Positions 1 to 11,359 of a stretch of 64,000 bases of DNA are shown one piece after another. This stretch comes from Moringa oleifera (lineage: Eukaryota; Streptophyta; Magnoliopsida; Brassicales; Moringaceae): NCBI GenBank assembly GCA_021397835.1, contig JAJFZO010000191.1, forward strand, positions 8,008,001-8,072,000. Reading direction: 5' to 3'. The first letter of the stretch is position 1. Each line of letters begins with the position of its first letter. Below the pieces are notes generated by a model. That model worked only from the letters and a program-made list of their open reading frames with translations, was not told the DNA's origin and did no database searches. The translations under genes and the position numbers were made by a program.

Positions 1-1190
1 GGCTGTCTCGCAAGCCAAAGATTGTGGGATGATTATCTATATTGATCTGAAGGTGATCGAGAAATGGAATTAGAGCTTGATAGAAACATTGGGAATTCTA
101 TGGGCTGTTTTGATGGTGTTATGTCAAAAGGCAATTGTACTGAGTTAAACATAGAAATGTTGTTATTTTTCCTAAAAGAAATGCAGGGAAAAAGAGGGAA
201 GAAAATAATCTAGGGAAAAATGCCTTCCATTCTTATTTTGAAACTGATAAAAGTTTAATGAACACAGAAGACTGCTTGACATTAACTTTTTCTCATGCTA
301 ATGTATTAGCACTATAATTTTTAAGCAAAATGCAAACTATATTGTATGCTAGAGGCCTGTATTTCAGCAAATGAAAACAATGGAATATGTTTTTTTTTTT
401 TTTTGGTATACATTATTGCTTTTAAGTTGCTCCTGGACTTTTGAAATAGGGCTTCAGAACAGAATGCCGCTTGTAAACCCGACCTTAAAGTCGAATGATG
501 TGGACAGTAGGACAAACACCCCTCTTTGGCAGCTGTATTTCTATGTAACTCATAAGTTTTACTGTGATATTCATTTGATAAATTCTTAGAAATTTCCAAA
601 TATTTACTATGTTGACAGTGAGAGATTTGTGCCATATATGACACATATGATCATTCTATGTGGAAAAAATATAAGAATAAGCTGAAAGTGTATCTCATCT
701 TTTCCACACTTTTAACGAAACAGAGGCCTTATGATTGGATAAATTGAGATGTAAAAGCTGCCACATTTAGTTGACTACAGATTGTTCAGCAGAAATACAC
801 ATTCAATGACATTCCTGTTCCAGTCAAATTCCAATCTTTCTTCTGAAAGCTTGCAGGGATTCTCTTTAGAAAGTTTCAATAGTAGTTTGGTTGCATTCAG
901 TGGCATGGTGGGCAAACTGAAGCCCATGTGAAGAATGCTGCTCTCTACGGCCACACCAGCCAGCTACCTTACTCTTAGGTTGGACAACTTCTTTTAATTA
1001 TTTGCTAGAAATATGGTTACTCCATATCAGTTTCATTGGATCGTTGAATCAAGTAGAATTTAGATGGTGCAACTTCCTTGTAATTATTTTGTGACATTTG
1101 GGTTTAGCTCTGTTATTTTAAGAAAATAAGCTTTCTTGTGATATTTCTTTTTAAGTGAGGCTGATTGGTGCATGATACATTGTCTTGTAG
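1..1190. other. Unassigned sequence, possibly introns or exons of the gene ending near 1379
   Basis: No complete gene is visible. A stretch around 797-932 reads openly on + as a Ser/Asn-rich peptide ending at a TGA (it contains SSESLQGFSLESFNSS) and could be an upstream or alternative last exon of the gene that appears to end at 1379. A T-run lies at 391-404. Nothing else is recognisable. Confidence 0.25.
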
Positions 1191-1379
1191 GACTTTTTGA
1201 TTCATAAGTTCCAAGCGACTTGTGGGGTGCATTTCCTGTGCAGATGGATGTGGGCATACATCAGTAGCATGGTTCCCTTTCAGCACCTGAAGCTGGGGAT
1301 GTCTGAATTAGTTATTGCCGGGGTAGTGGCTGGTTTTTCTGTGTTGTACTCTGCAAAGAACAAGTTCGTTTCCAAATAA
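1191..1379 (+). CDS. Putative 3'-terminal exon of an unidentified gene, with a C-terminal membrane segment
   Basis: The open frame follows a good intron acceptor (TGTCTTGTAG, ending at 1190) and stops at TAA 1377-1379. A second acceptor (CTGTGCAG) lies inside it and could define a shorter exon. The encoded tail contains the segment LVIAGVVAGFSVLY followed by a basic end (SAKNKFVSK), like a single C-terminal transmembrane helix of a tail-anchored or type I protein. I do not recognise the family. The rest of the gene would lie further left, partly outside the window. It could also be a chance open frame. Confidence 0.35.
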   Translation, partial: DFLIHKFQATCGVHFLCRWMWAYISSMVPFQHLKLGMSELVIAGVVAGFSVLYSAKNKFVSK

Positions 1380-2936
1380 TGAGTTTATTTATATTTACTG
1401 ATGTAAAGAAGACTTGCCAGCAAAGCTGAGTACTGGATCAGATTGTGTAAATATCTGTAGTCAAGGCTCCAATTTTTCTTCTTCAGATCTTAGACAGCTT
1501 AATGCAGAAATCTTGGAGTGAGAACCTAAGGCCATTGAAATTGGCTTGGTTTGATAAATGAAGAACCTTTCAACCATTCACTGCAAGTTGTGCTCCTGAC
1601 ATAACTTAAGCTTTTTCTTGCTTTTATTTCTCTGTATTTGCATCCTTAGGATTCTTAGCATGTTCAAGATTTTTAATATCAAAGTCTCTGCCAAGCACCC
1701 TCTTAACTGAGTAGATTTAATGTAGGCTCAGGCTCAGCCCTGGGTTTTGCGTCAGGGACAACCACCTAGAGTCTCCCAAATTGCAGGGCCCTTGATCTGG
1801 GTTGGTTTGTTTTTTTCTTTTTTTAAAAAAATATGGACTTGAACATACGAAATGGCTTATTTTTTTAAAAAAAATTAAAATAATTTATATTTAAATTAGC
1901 AAAGGAAGAGATGAAAAGTTTCCATTGTTGATAAATATCACTTTTTTAGGATTTTCTTTTTTGTAAAGTCGCGTAAGTGTATTTTTTTATTTTCATTTTT
2001 ATTATTGAGAAAGTTGATTGATTGAAGCATCATTTTGACAAATAAAATAAGTAAGATTTTATTGCTGTTTTGTTTATCTCTTTGGTTGGCTTTGATTATT
2101 TATTTTATTGTATATTTTTAACATTTAAACTTGATATTTGTGATACAAATTTATTTTTTAAAAAGTATCAATTAAGAAGTCCAAAAAAAAAAGTGAAAAT
2201 ATAAGGAAATGATGGAAAAACTTAATTATGATGATTTTATTGATGATTTTACTTCTCAAAATGGTAGATTTTTTTTTTTTTTGGGTTTGCAAATGTTTGA
2301 CACTACTTTTTGAAGTACGTGATCCAAAATTAGGTTGTTTTTATTGTACTGTAAAATTTTTTTATTTACGTTATCTTTAATTTTAATTATTGAGATAGGT
2401 AAAAACAATTATTTTATATTCTTTAATAAATATTTTTATTAATTTTAAGTTTTACTATCTCATTTAGACTTATGCACAATGTCTTGAAAAATCAGGAGTG
2501 GCCCTGATACCATGCATCGGGTTGTTCTTACGCCATGCTGATACTAGCGTCTACACATGGGATGGCTGATGGCATTCTACTTTGAGCTTTATTCACATAC
2601 TGAGGTTGATGTCTATGTCATGTACACAGCTTTGTGCACCAAGACTGCTGCCCTTGTTCCGTTAGTTACCGCGTTTATTGATGCTGATTGCTACATGTGC
2701 TGAAGCTACCACTCATCCCCTGGTACCCTCAGTCCACATGCCACACCGCCTTATTGCTGCTGCACCCAAAACTGCATTCGCATTGAAGCCCTAACATGGG
2801 CCCACAGACTCCCATGCCACTGCCTGCTGCTTCAGGATCAAGAGCCTAACTGTAGTCCTCTACTAATACCCTTTATCTGGATTTTGTCTTTAAAAAAAAA
2901 AAAACTCAAATGTCATGTTTTGACTGCAAATGCCAA

Positions 2937-2973
<37 letters not shown>

Positions 2974-3200
2974 ACTAGAAGAAAGAATCAAGTCTGGAAA
3001 AGTTCCATTTACTCCTTGCTTCATCTGGGTTGATTCACCTTTTTGGTCCTAATATCTCAAGCATAACCCCCATCCCCATCTATACATAGCGTTAAAGTAC
3101 TTTCCTCCAACCTAGTTTGCATCAAGTAAGGAATAAAGTTTCAAGCTTTTACAGTCTCCGCCAGTCCTCCCACGTGCAGAGACAGAGAGATAGGTAGAAG
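1380..3200. other. Intergenic, AT-rich, with a CT microsatellite
   Basis: From about 1800 to 2460 the sequence is very AT-rich with poly-T and poly-A runs. A pure (CT)n microsatellite of about 16 units lies at 2938-2972. From 2480 to 3200 the composition is more balanced and may hold decayed 5' parts of the pseudogene that follows, but I could not align any. No gene is supported. Confidence 0.5.
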
Positions 3201-3204
3201 TTAG

Positions 3205-3820
3205 ATAAAGAATTTCTCACCTCGCACCACTACAATCTTCTCTTTCTCAATGCTTCTTTTGTATCACCTAGCTTTCTCCGTATTCACTTCTCCTATGGAT
3301 GGAAATTCTCTTTGCCTTCCTCCCTCTCTTGCTGCCATGCCACTCCCCAAACACGCATTCCTCGTTTCAACTTCAGTACAATCTACTGGTACATTATCAA
3401 CTTCAATGACAGATACACCTAGGCTATTTTAACGATCCAAGGTAGATAGGTCATGGCTGCTGCCAACAGTTCAAGTGTCTGATCGCAGAGAAGGCTCAAC
3501 GTGGATACTTGAGGTTCATCGCAAGCTTGCCGACGAGATAATATCCCATATGACACTCTGTCCTCACTCGTTAGATACCTACGAGCCTTCTATATATGTT
3601 GGATGGATGAACACCACTTGGCAACGTTTAATTCTTCTGACCAAAATTGTCCTGAACTCACCTTCAACTAGGAGCATTACTTGCGGCTGATTGGTCAAGA
3701 GGGGCCTCTCACCCTACCAGATTCCTAAGATAGTACATATCTTGAATCAAGTGAGGCAAGTGTCAAGCTGCACTTACATCCATGGCCGCACAAGTGCAGT
3801 TGGCTTCTTTGTTCTCATTG
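3205..3820 (+). pseudogene. Decayed DUF266 (core-2/I-branching) glycosyltransferase copy
   Basis: Shifting between frames on + gives a chain of short matches, in the right order, to the intact gene at 6415-8467: LAPL (about 3221), SVF before the VHS site (about 3279), FNFSTIY (3365-3385), a GS-W-E-RKLADEIIS block (3490-3547), DEHH (3606-3617, the family's conserved DEH), DWSRG followed by HP (3689-3715), and a C-terminal SCTY-GRTS-GFF block to about 3816. At least four frameshifts and several stops separate these blocks, so it cannot code. The ~790-bp intron of the intact copy is absent, and the sequence flanking that site is deleted as well, so a processed copy and a deleted tandem duplicate are both possible. 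The same orientation and 3-kb distance suggest an old tandem duplicate. Confidence 0.6.
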
Positions 3821-5800
3821 AAACACACTAGGGTCATTTCTTATGATAGCCCCATTGTTCGTAAGATCTTTGATCCATAGTTACACTTATTGCATCGATT
3901 CCTTTTTATGTTGTCGCATCAATCTTATACACATGATCGCATGGGCTTCTAAGCAAATAATTTTTATTTTTACTAATTGAAATATTATGGTTGTTATTGT
4001 GATTATTTTTCCTTTGGTTAACATACAGATTTCATATTTCTATGACACATGCATGCACAGTGAATTACATAAAAGTTAATGAAAATACATGAATTCATAC
4101 AAACACATACTATATACTAATAAAACTTTCACATGTATGTGTTGCACATTTATAAATAATAATTGCAAAACAATTTAATAATAGATTATGTTAAGTGCAG
4201 TTCCTTTAAGTGATGACCATTACCAATCATAATGACGATTGTGTGTTCAATTGGCTCTTCTTTGCAATGTTTAACCTTTGATATAATCTTGCAATGCCTA
4301 TAATAGATGGCTTTTTTGGGTGTTTAATTGTAATGTATTTTTGTGATAATGTCTTCCTTTTGATGATTACTTTATCAAAATTAAAAAAAGAAAAAAACCT
4401 ATGCAATTACGGCAATATGTTCCTCTTGTGAACAAGTTTCTGTTCATAGAGAGTGTGAACCTGAGATCTGTGACGGGTGGCCTGGAAATCTTTATTTTCA
4501 ATTCATCAATTCATTAAGGAAAGCTTTCTAAACTGGCTACCGATCAACATTACTCAGTTTTATAATTTTCGTGTCACTTCTGCTAACACAACATCGTAAT
4601 ATTTATAAAATAAAATATTAGCTATATAAATTTAATTATAACAATGCTAGCAATACAACAAGAATGTTAAAGAGTGTGTATTAACGGTGATAATGCCATA
4701 CTTAGTGGACATATGTATATTTAGTTAATATTTTAAGAGACTAATTTACAGTTTATTTTTCTGTGTGGAAAAATGAGAAGCTATCATTCCATCTGACTGG
4801 AACCAGTAATATTGCAAAGAACAACGAACATTATTTCCTTGAACTCCACTGATTGCGGACTCAACTGCTGCCAGCAAGATTGGCTTCAGACGTGAGGGAT
4901 CCGCTACAAGAAATTTCTTCTTTTTCATTTTCTTAAATTATGTTTATTTTTCTTACATGGGTCAACGTTTTTCCAATTTTCAGAAAATAATGGAAATTAT
5001 GTATATACAGAAAGAAAGAAAGAAAATCTAGTCTTTCAATTGGGTGACCTTTGTTTACAGATTAGGATAGACACAAAAAGCGTGTTTTAAGTGGCACAAA
5101 TTCATAAGCAATGAACTCATCCCAAACTGTAATCAAGTCGAGGCTTATGGGTATCGGACAACCCATGTGCTCTGTATTTACAGTATTTTCTGAGATTCAA
5201 GCAACAAAAGAAAATGAAATTTTTTTCAGTAATCATGCTGTTTTTTCATGGGTTTCACATGAAATTTGTCACTGATGTTAAATACTGTAGAGATGAATCG
5301 ACCCAATTAATCATTGGGTTGCCCCATGATTAAGGTACTAATCCAGTGCTTAATCTTGTGACGATTACCATAATCAACTGTATGAAAAATTCACGCGGTT
5401 TGACCCTTTGTTTTTCTTAGATTTTTGAGAATATGGGCATCCCATTAGTCCCAGTAAGGAAACTACATTCCTTTCATGGAAGTCCATCAAGAGGCCGCCA
5501 ACGTTCAGACTTTTGACCCATCAAAGTCCACCTATCGACATAATTAACTTGCCTTCTGGGTGGCCGCAACCATGAGGACACGAAGCCTGTTGATTTGTAC
5601 TTACCATTTCCACCATTTTTATAATATAATAATACCTTTGAAATTTTACCACAGGAAAAACACAGTTTTGCGCCTCCTCTTGATTGAGAATTCGAGGCCC
5701 AGTAAAGGAGCACTATAAGTTATATTTATGGAAATTGAAATGCTGTTTGGCACATGTAACAGGAAGCGCAATACAAAGCCAACTCTTTGCAGCTTGATGC
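3821..5800. other. Intergenic, no gene seen
   Basis: AT-rich sequence without a credible gene. Short open frames near 4746-4928 and 5474-5713 (both minus) show no recognisable motif or splice context. An AAAG microsatellite-like run lies near 5010-5025. The right end should contain the promoter of the glycosyltransferase gene. Confidence 0.4.
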
Positions 5801-5804
5801 CTTT

Positions 5805-6414
5805 GGAATATAAATTCAACACAGACCTCCTTTAAAATCTGCTCTCTAGATCTCTCTCTCTCTTTCTCTCCTCGATGCAGTCTCATTAAAGGATTCTGTG
5901 TCTCCTTCTGTTTCTTCGCCTTCCTGCCCTGTGCCTATCATGTCCCATAATGACTCTTAGGAGTGGCTTATCTTTCAGATTTTCTTATTGTGATGATTCT
6001 CTGGTTGATTATGATAATCTGAATTTGTTTTGATCTATCACTTTGTGCTTTCTCACATCGGTCCTGGAAGGATCTTTCATTAGTGATAATTCTAATACAT
6101 AAACCATTTGACTCATTTACAGAGTTTCGGTGTTTTGTAGCTGCAGAAGCGATAGTTTATCTGAAAATCTCTTGATTTCTTAGAGAACTAGTATCGGCCT
6201 GAGCAGAACTTTTACTCTCCCAAGTTCTCCATATTGGTATCTCTTGTCCTCAAAGAAAAGAAATGTTCTCCATTGATAGTGCAATAAGCTTTCTTAACAA
6301 GACGACTCCTGTGTCTTGTCAATTATAGAAATCTTTCCCTCTCTCTCTCTCTTCACTGCAAACGCAGAAATATCTCGAACTCCTCAAGTCACTCTCTCGC
6401 TCTCTCCCGGAGAG
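5805..6414 (+). promoter_or_regulatory. Probable core promoter and leader of the DUF266 gene
   Basis: An AATATAAAT box near 5807-5816 is followed by a CT-rich tract at about 5841-5875, and a second CT tract at about 6338-6352 lies just before the start codon. Such pyrimidine tracts are common in plant 5' leaders. If the TATA-like box is used, the leader is about 570 nt, long enough to contain an intron, which I cannot place. Inference from sequence only. Confidence 0.35.
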
Positions 6415-8467
6415 ATGAAGAATCAGACTAAAAACACAGAAGTTGTTTCAGCCAAGCTGATGAATACTCAATGGCATCTCCTCAATCTCCTTGTTTATTT
6501 CTTCATATTCGGATGCGGCCTGAATCTTGGCATCGTACTTACTTCCTATGTCAAGGACCCATCTTTTAATCTGTACATCGCACAATTCTCCCGATCTTTT
6601 GCGGCTTCATCATCACCAACACTGCCGCCGCTCTCGCCACCACCACCGTCACCATCAACACCCTCCCCACCACCATCCGAACCGTTGCTACCGCCGCCTC
6701 CGCCATCACCATCACCACAGCAGGCAACAGGAGTATCAGATTCCGGTCACAATGGACTGACAGAGTACCTCAAGCCGCCAAGCGTTATGCCCGATATGGA
6801 CGATGACGAGCTGCTGCGGAGAGCATCAATGGCTCCTCGCATTCCATGCGGTCGAAAACTTAAGGTCGCTTTCATGTTCCTTACAAAGGGCCCCGTTCTA
6901 CTGGCTCCTCTGTGGGAAAAATTCTTCCAAGGACATGAAGGCCTATACTCGATTTACGTGCACTCGAATCCATCTTACCAAGAGCAAGAACCTCAAGGTT
7001 CGGTTTTTCGCGGCCGGAGAATTCGCAGTAAGGTCAGTTTCTTTGTTGGCTCATTTCGTGTCCTCCCTGTGTATTCATATAGCTGATTAACTTTGGAAAT
7101 TGGCATACTTATTATAATTAGAAGACTGTAACATCTTTGTCAATATAGAATTGTTAAAGAAATTACATAATTTTCATTGGTTGCCTAAGGCATGAACAAT
7201 TCCATTTTTATATAATAGTCTCAATCTTTGTCCCTAATTACATGGTGGCCTAGATATATATCTTTCTCCAATTTACACAGTTGCTTTTCAATTTTCCATG
7301 GATCAAAAGCCTGCAGTGTCATCTTAAGAGTTGGTCATGGTTATCCTTCATTTCTTCTTTACTCATTAATTTGGTGCTGAGGCAATTGTTTGAAGGGATT
7401 GTATAACCCTTAATAAGAAGGAAGGAGAGCCAATATGGCCCCAAGTGTATCTTCATACATTTTCATTTATGATTAGTACATATAAGTGTTATTGTATACA
7501 TTAATTTTGTGAACCAGAAGAGCTATGGTGTCTGATGGATTCAAACCAATGTGCCCATTGATTGATGGCAGGCAATGGATTCCATCATTTTTGGGAAGAA
7601 AACTAACGTTTTGTGCAAACTGACAGTATACTTCTCTTTCAATCCACTGCCTCATCCCTTTGTACATATACCCACATGCACTTGTCCACCACCTGGCCCT
7701 CTTCTGGGGACTAACATCCCTTTTTATTGTATCATACAAAGAAACTGATAGGTGAAATAACAATGGTAGCTATGTAGTTGTATTTGGACTAATTAGTATT
7801 GTGTTGGACATGCATATGACTGCAGGAAGTTGAATGGGGAAAGGTCAACATGGTTGAAGCCGAGAGGCGCCTGCTAGGGAACGCTCTGCTTGACGTCTCA
7901 AACCAACGCTTTGTTCTTCTCTCAGAGTCCTGCATCCCAATCTTCAACTTCTCCACAATCTACACTTACCTCATCAACTCAAGACGAAGCTTTGTGGAGG
8001 CCTATGACTTACCAAGTCCCGTGGGACGTGGGCGCTACAACCGCCGCATGAGCCCCCAGATCACACTCCACCAATGGAGGAAAGGAGGACAATGGTTCGA
8101 GATGGACCGGTACCTGGCCATCGAAGTGGTCTCCGACAGCAATTACTTCCCTCTTTTCCAGAAGCACTGCATCAAGTCATGCTACGCCGACGAGCATTAT
8201 CTGCCAACGTTTGTGAGCATGAAGTTCGGGGAGAAGAACTCTAACAGGAGCTTGACTTGGGTTGATTGGTCGAAAGGTGGGCCACACCCAGCTCGCTTCG
8301 TAAGAACACAGGTGACAATCGACTTCTTGCGGAGGTTGAGGAGTGGTAGCACGTGTGAGTACAATGGGAAGAGAACCAACGTTTGCTTCTTGTTTGCGAG
8401 GAAGTTCTTACCCAACTCGCTGGATCGGTTGCTGATGTTCGCACCAAAGTTGATGCAATTTGGTTAA
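6415..8467 (+). CDS. BC10-like core-2/I-branching glycosyltransferase (DUF266), two exons
   Basis: Exons 6415-7032 and 7826-8467, joined in phase 0 by a GT-AG intron of 793 bp, give 419 aa. It is a type II membrane protein: a short cytosolic N-terminus, one hydrophobic anchor at about residues 20-45, a Pro/Ser stalk at about 68-103, then the catalytic-like domain from about 149. Family signatures include [19 protein letters not shown] (about 153-171), YVHSNPSY (181-188), [13 protein letters not shown] (217-229), [14 protein letters not shown] (239-252), [25 protein letters not shown] (327-335) and [11 protein letters not shown] (351-361). Family members are Golgi or plasma-membrane proteins linked to cell-wall properties (rice BC10), but their sugar donor and acceptor are largely unproven. 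The ATG at 6415 is chosen because it directly precedes the anchor; the open frame extends upstream without conservation. It looks intact. The nearest Arabidopsis relatives by context are At1g68380/At1g68390. Confidence 0.95.
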
Positions 8468-11300
8468 GTGGTTACAGAACCATTCTTTATCCGTTTTTGT
8501 AATAAATTAGATTACCATATTGTTTAGCCGTTACATGGTGGTTTGTTTTGGGTCCAAGCTGAAGGAGTACCTCGATCTCCTCGTCACCCACAACCAATTC
8601 ATACATGTTAACCTGCAGGTTCTGGTCACCTACAGGTATTATTATAAAACAACAACATTCAGATTGCCCATCTTTATTATTTTTAATAGATAATACAAAT
8701 AAAAACAAAAAATTCTCCTATTATAGTATTTAAATTGTTGTTAGCTCTGTGATATTATTAAGCGCTTAAGAAATTGACGTTCATAAATGTGTCAAAATAC
8801 TTTGATGATAATAATTTAATAAATATAATTATTAATGATTATAATGTGTTTGTGTAACCTAGTTTAATCATATACATACAACAATAAAAAATATCATTAA
8901 AGTTCACAAGTATCAAGCAAGACTCAAAAAGTAGAATTTAATGGTATTTCAAGTAAAACAAGAGACAAGCAAACGGAGTAAAATTAATAGGTAAAATTTG
9001 TAAGCTCATCAAAATAGATATCATTTTGTTTTATACACGCACAAACACACTTATATTTAATATGATTTAAAATAATTTTCAAAATTAAAAAAAAAGAAAT
9101 TCCTAGATGATTTGAAAAATAGAAATTATTATTATTATTAAAAAAAAATGTCATTGTTAGACAACAAAGAGAGATATCAAATTGAGTGGATGAAAGAGAC
9201 TTTCTATCAAGTTTGGATTCATGGAATTCAACATAAGATAGAGTGCATCTTTCTCCCAATTTGGGATCCGTTGAGTTTCGAATTCAGGCCAACAAAATTC
9301 AATGAAAGTCATGTCTGATTTCTGTTTGATTAGGATCAACCGAATCCAAAGTTTAGATAAACCTAATTTTTTGACCACTGACTACACGATTTGGTCGAGT
9401 AAAATTCATGTAATGTACAATGAAGTGCTTTAAAAGTGTTTTATTGGGTATCGACTAGCACTTCAATTCAAAGTATAAATAGCATCTTTAAAATTGTTGT
9501 ACCTAATTTTTAGATCATCAAAAGAGTTATCAATATTTATCCTCTTAGCAATTTTTTTTGGTCCAGTTTTAATTTTATTCTATATCTTTGAGCAAACTAG
9601 TTGGTATAGAGCATTCATTGTATGCATTTACTTTTGTTAAAGATTTATTCTTTGATTAAACAAAAAACCTTGCATTATAAGAACCATTATAAGATAACTT
9701 GAAAGTACAAAGTGTTAGTAGGGGTTGTCACGATGAGATCTAAGATTTATTTTTGTTCATTTGTTTGACAAAAATTATCATTAATTTTTTTTATGGTGTG
9801 ATCGACTATTAAAATTATTTTTATTTTTATAAATTTTTTTATAAAAAAATTTTAAAAAAAACATTTTAAACCAACGGTCTATCTTTACTAAAAAATCTAG
9901 GTGTAGGAGTCATGGTTAAATAAAAAGTATTTATCAATTGACTCAAAGAAATTTGTAATTGATTCCCATTCTCAAACACAAACCTAACTCTTAACAATTA
10001 TAAAAAATATGTAATAATACCAAATAATTGAATGAAAGAAATTTCAAATATGGCGACTGTCATGTCTTCGTCTCCTAAAATGAGTAAAAGTTTTGTTTAA
10101 GATTGAGAAAATGAGTTATTGCTTTCATCTTTTAATATGAAGACATGTGTTGAAATAATTAAAAAAAAGTTAGATAGGATTAGAATCCACCTCTTTTTTT
10201 CAAAATAAATAATTTTATTTAATATAATAAATTGAACTATTTATTCGATCATGTTATTTTTAAATTTATTTTTTAAATATATCTAAAAAATAATTAAAAA
10301 ATCATGATAATGTAATTTGATAAAAATCAAATAAATTACTACCAAATCACCATTTTCAAAGCAAAAAATTTTATTTAAAATTTCATAAAAGAGTTATCTC
10401 ATCAATCATATCATTTTAAAATTCTTTTATCTTATTTCAAATCATAAAATAGCTATAAATATGTAAATAAATGATATATATTACTAGGATATCAAGAAGA
10501 AATCAAGAAGAAAAAATAGTAATTAAGATAGCAAGATACAAAAATTTGATTGACTCAATCAATATTATTCACAATTCAACTAAAGAATTTTACTATGAGA
10601 ATTGAATTAAGATAATTTATACGTGCATTTTCAAATCCAAAGGCTTACAGTTCCACTATTCTTTCACTAATAGAAGAATTGAAAGCAAAAAAACTCTTAA
10701 TTGTTCTAGAAAAGCTCATTCAAGAAAATTACATAGTATTTAGCCTAACGTCACTAAGAATGTGATTCTTTCTTCTTTGATTCACATCTGTCTATAGGTA
10801 ATTTTGTTGGGAAGAAGCAGCCAAAATCCCAAAAAATGTAGGGCATCAAAAGGGGACTACATGCGCCAAACGCTCTTATTGGGTGAACGATGCATGAGTG
10901 TGTATGTCACTTTGTGTATCTTGTGGACCTCTTCCAAAATTATCTACATTATTCTTAGTTCTTCTAGTTTCTTTTGGAATAGTATGAACCTTTAATTCTT
11001 CATAAACTTTTAGTGTATATTTTCCTTAAATTTCTTTGACTAAATGGAATATCTTTTAATGCAATTGGCTTACGAAGTAAAGATTGCTAGTCTAGTGCAA
11101 TATCAATGAATGTATCCATTTGAAAGGTATTGATCATAATTTGATATAATTAATTTGTTATTTCAATCACTTGATTACTTCGATCATTTATTTAAATCAC
11201 TTAATTGTTTGTGATCTATCACTCAACTTTCACATATATGAAACTTTTTCAAGAAAGGTTAAAGAAATATGCAATCACCCTTGGTCGATTTTAGGCGTGA
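8468..11300. other. 3' flank of the DUF266 gene and AT-rich intergenic DNA
   Basis: Just after the stop, + strand 8551-8640 contains a balanced-composition stretch that reads openly (KLKEYLDLLVTHNQF), possibly 3' UTR or a stray coding fragment. The rest is AT-rich with many short A and T runs and no gene. From about 10.6 kb the sequence may belong to the 5' part of the retrotransposon, but I could not recognise an LTR, primer binding site or gag. Confidence 0.35.
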
Positions 11301-11359
11301 GTGAATCCTGGTAGAAAGAGTCATTAGCTCGCCCATGGTTATAGGGACACGCCCCAAAC

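Noticed and set aside
5474..5713. 79-codon minus-strand frame as a gene
   Set aside because: No homologous motif, no splice pattern, and it lies in the promoter side of the DUF266 gene.
6527..6760. His-rich open frame overlapping the glycosyltransferase
   Set aside because: It is the shifted reading of the Pro-rich stalk codons.
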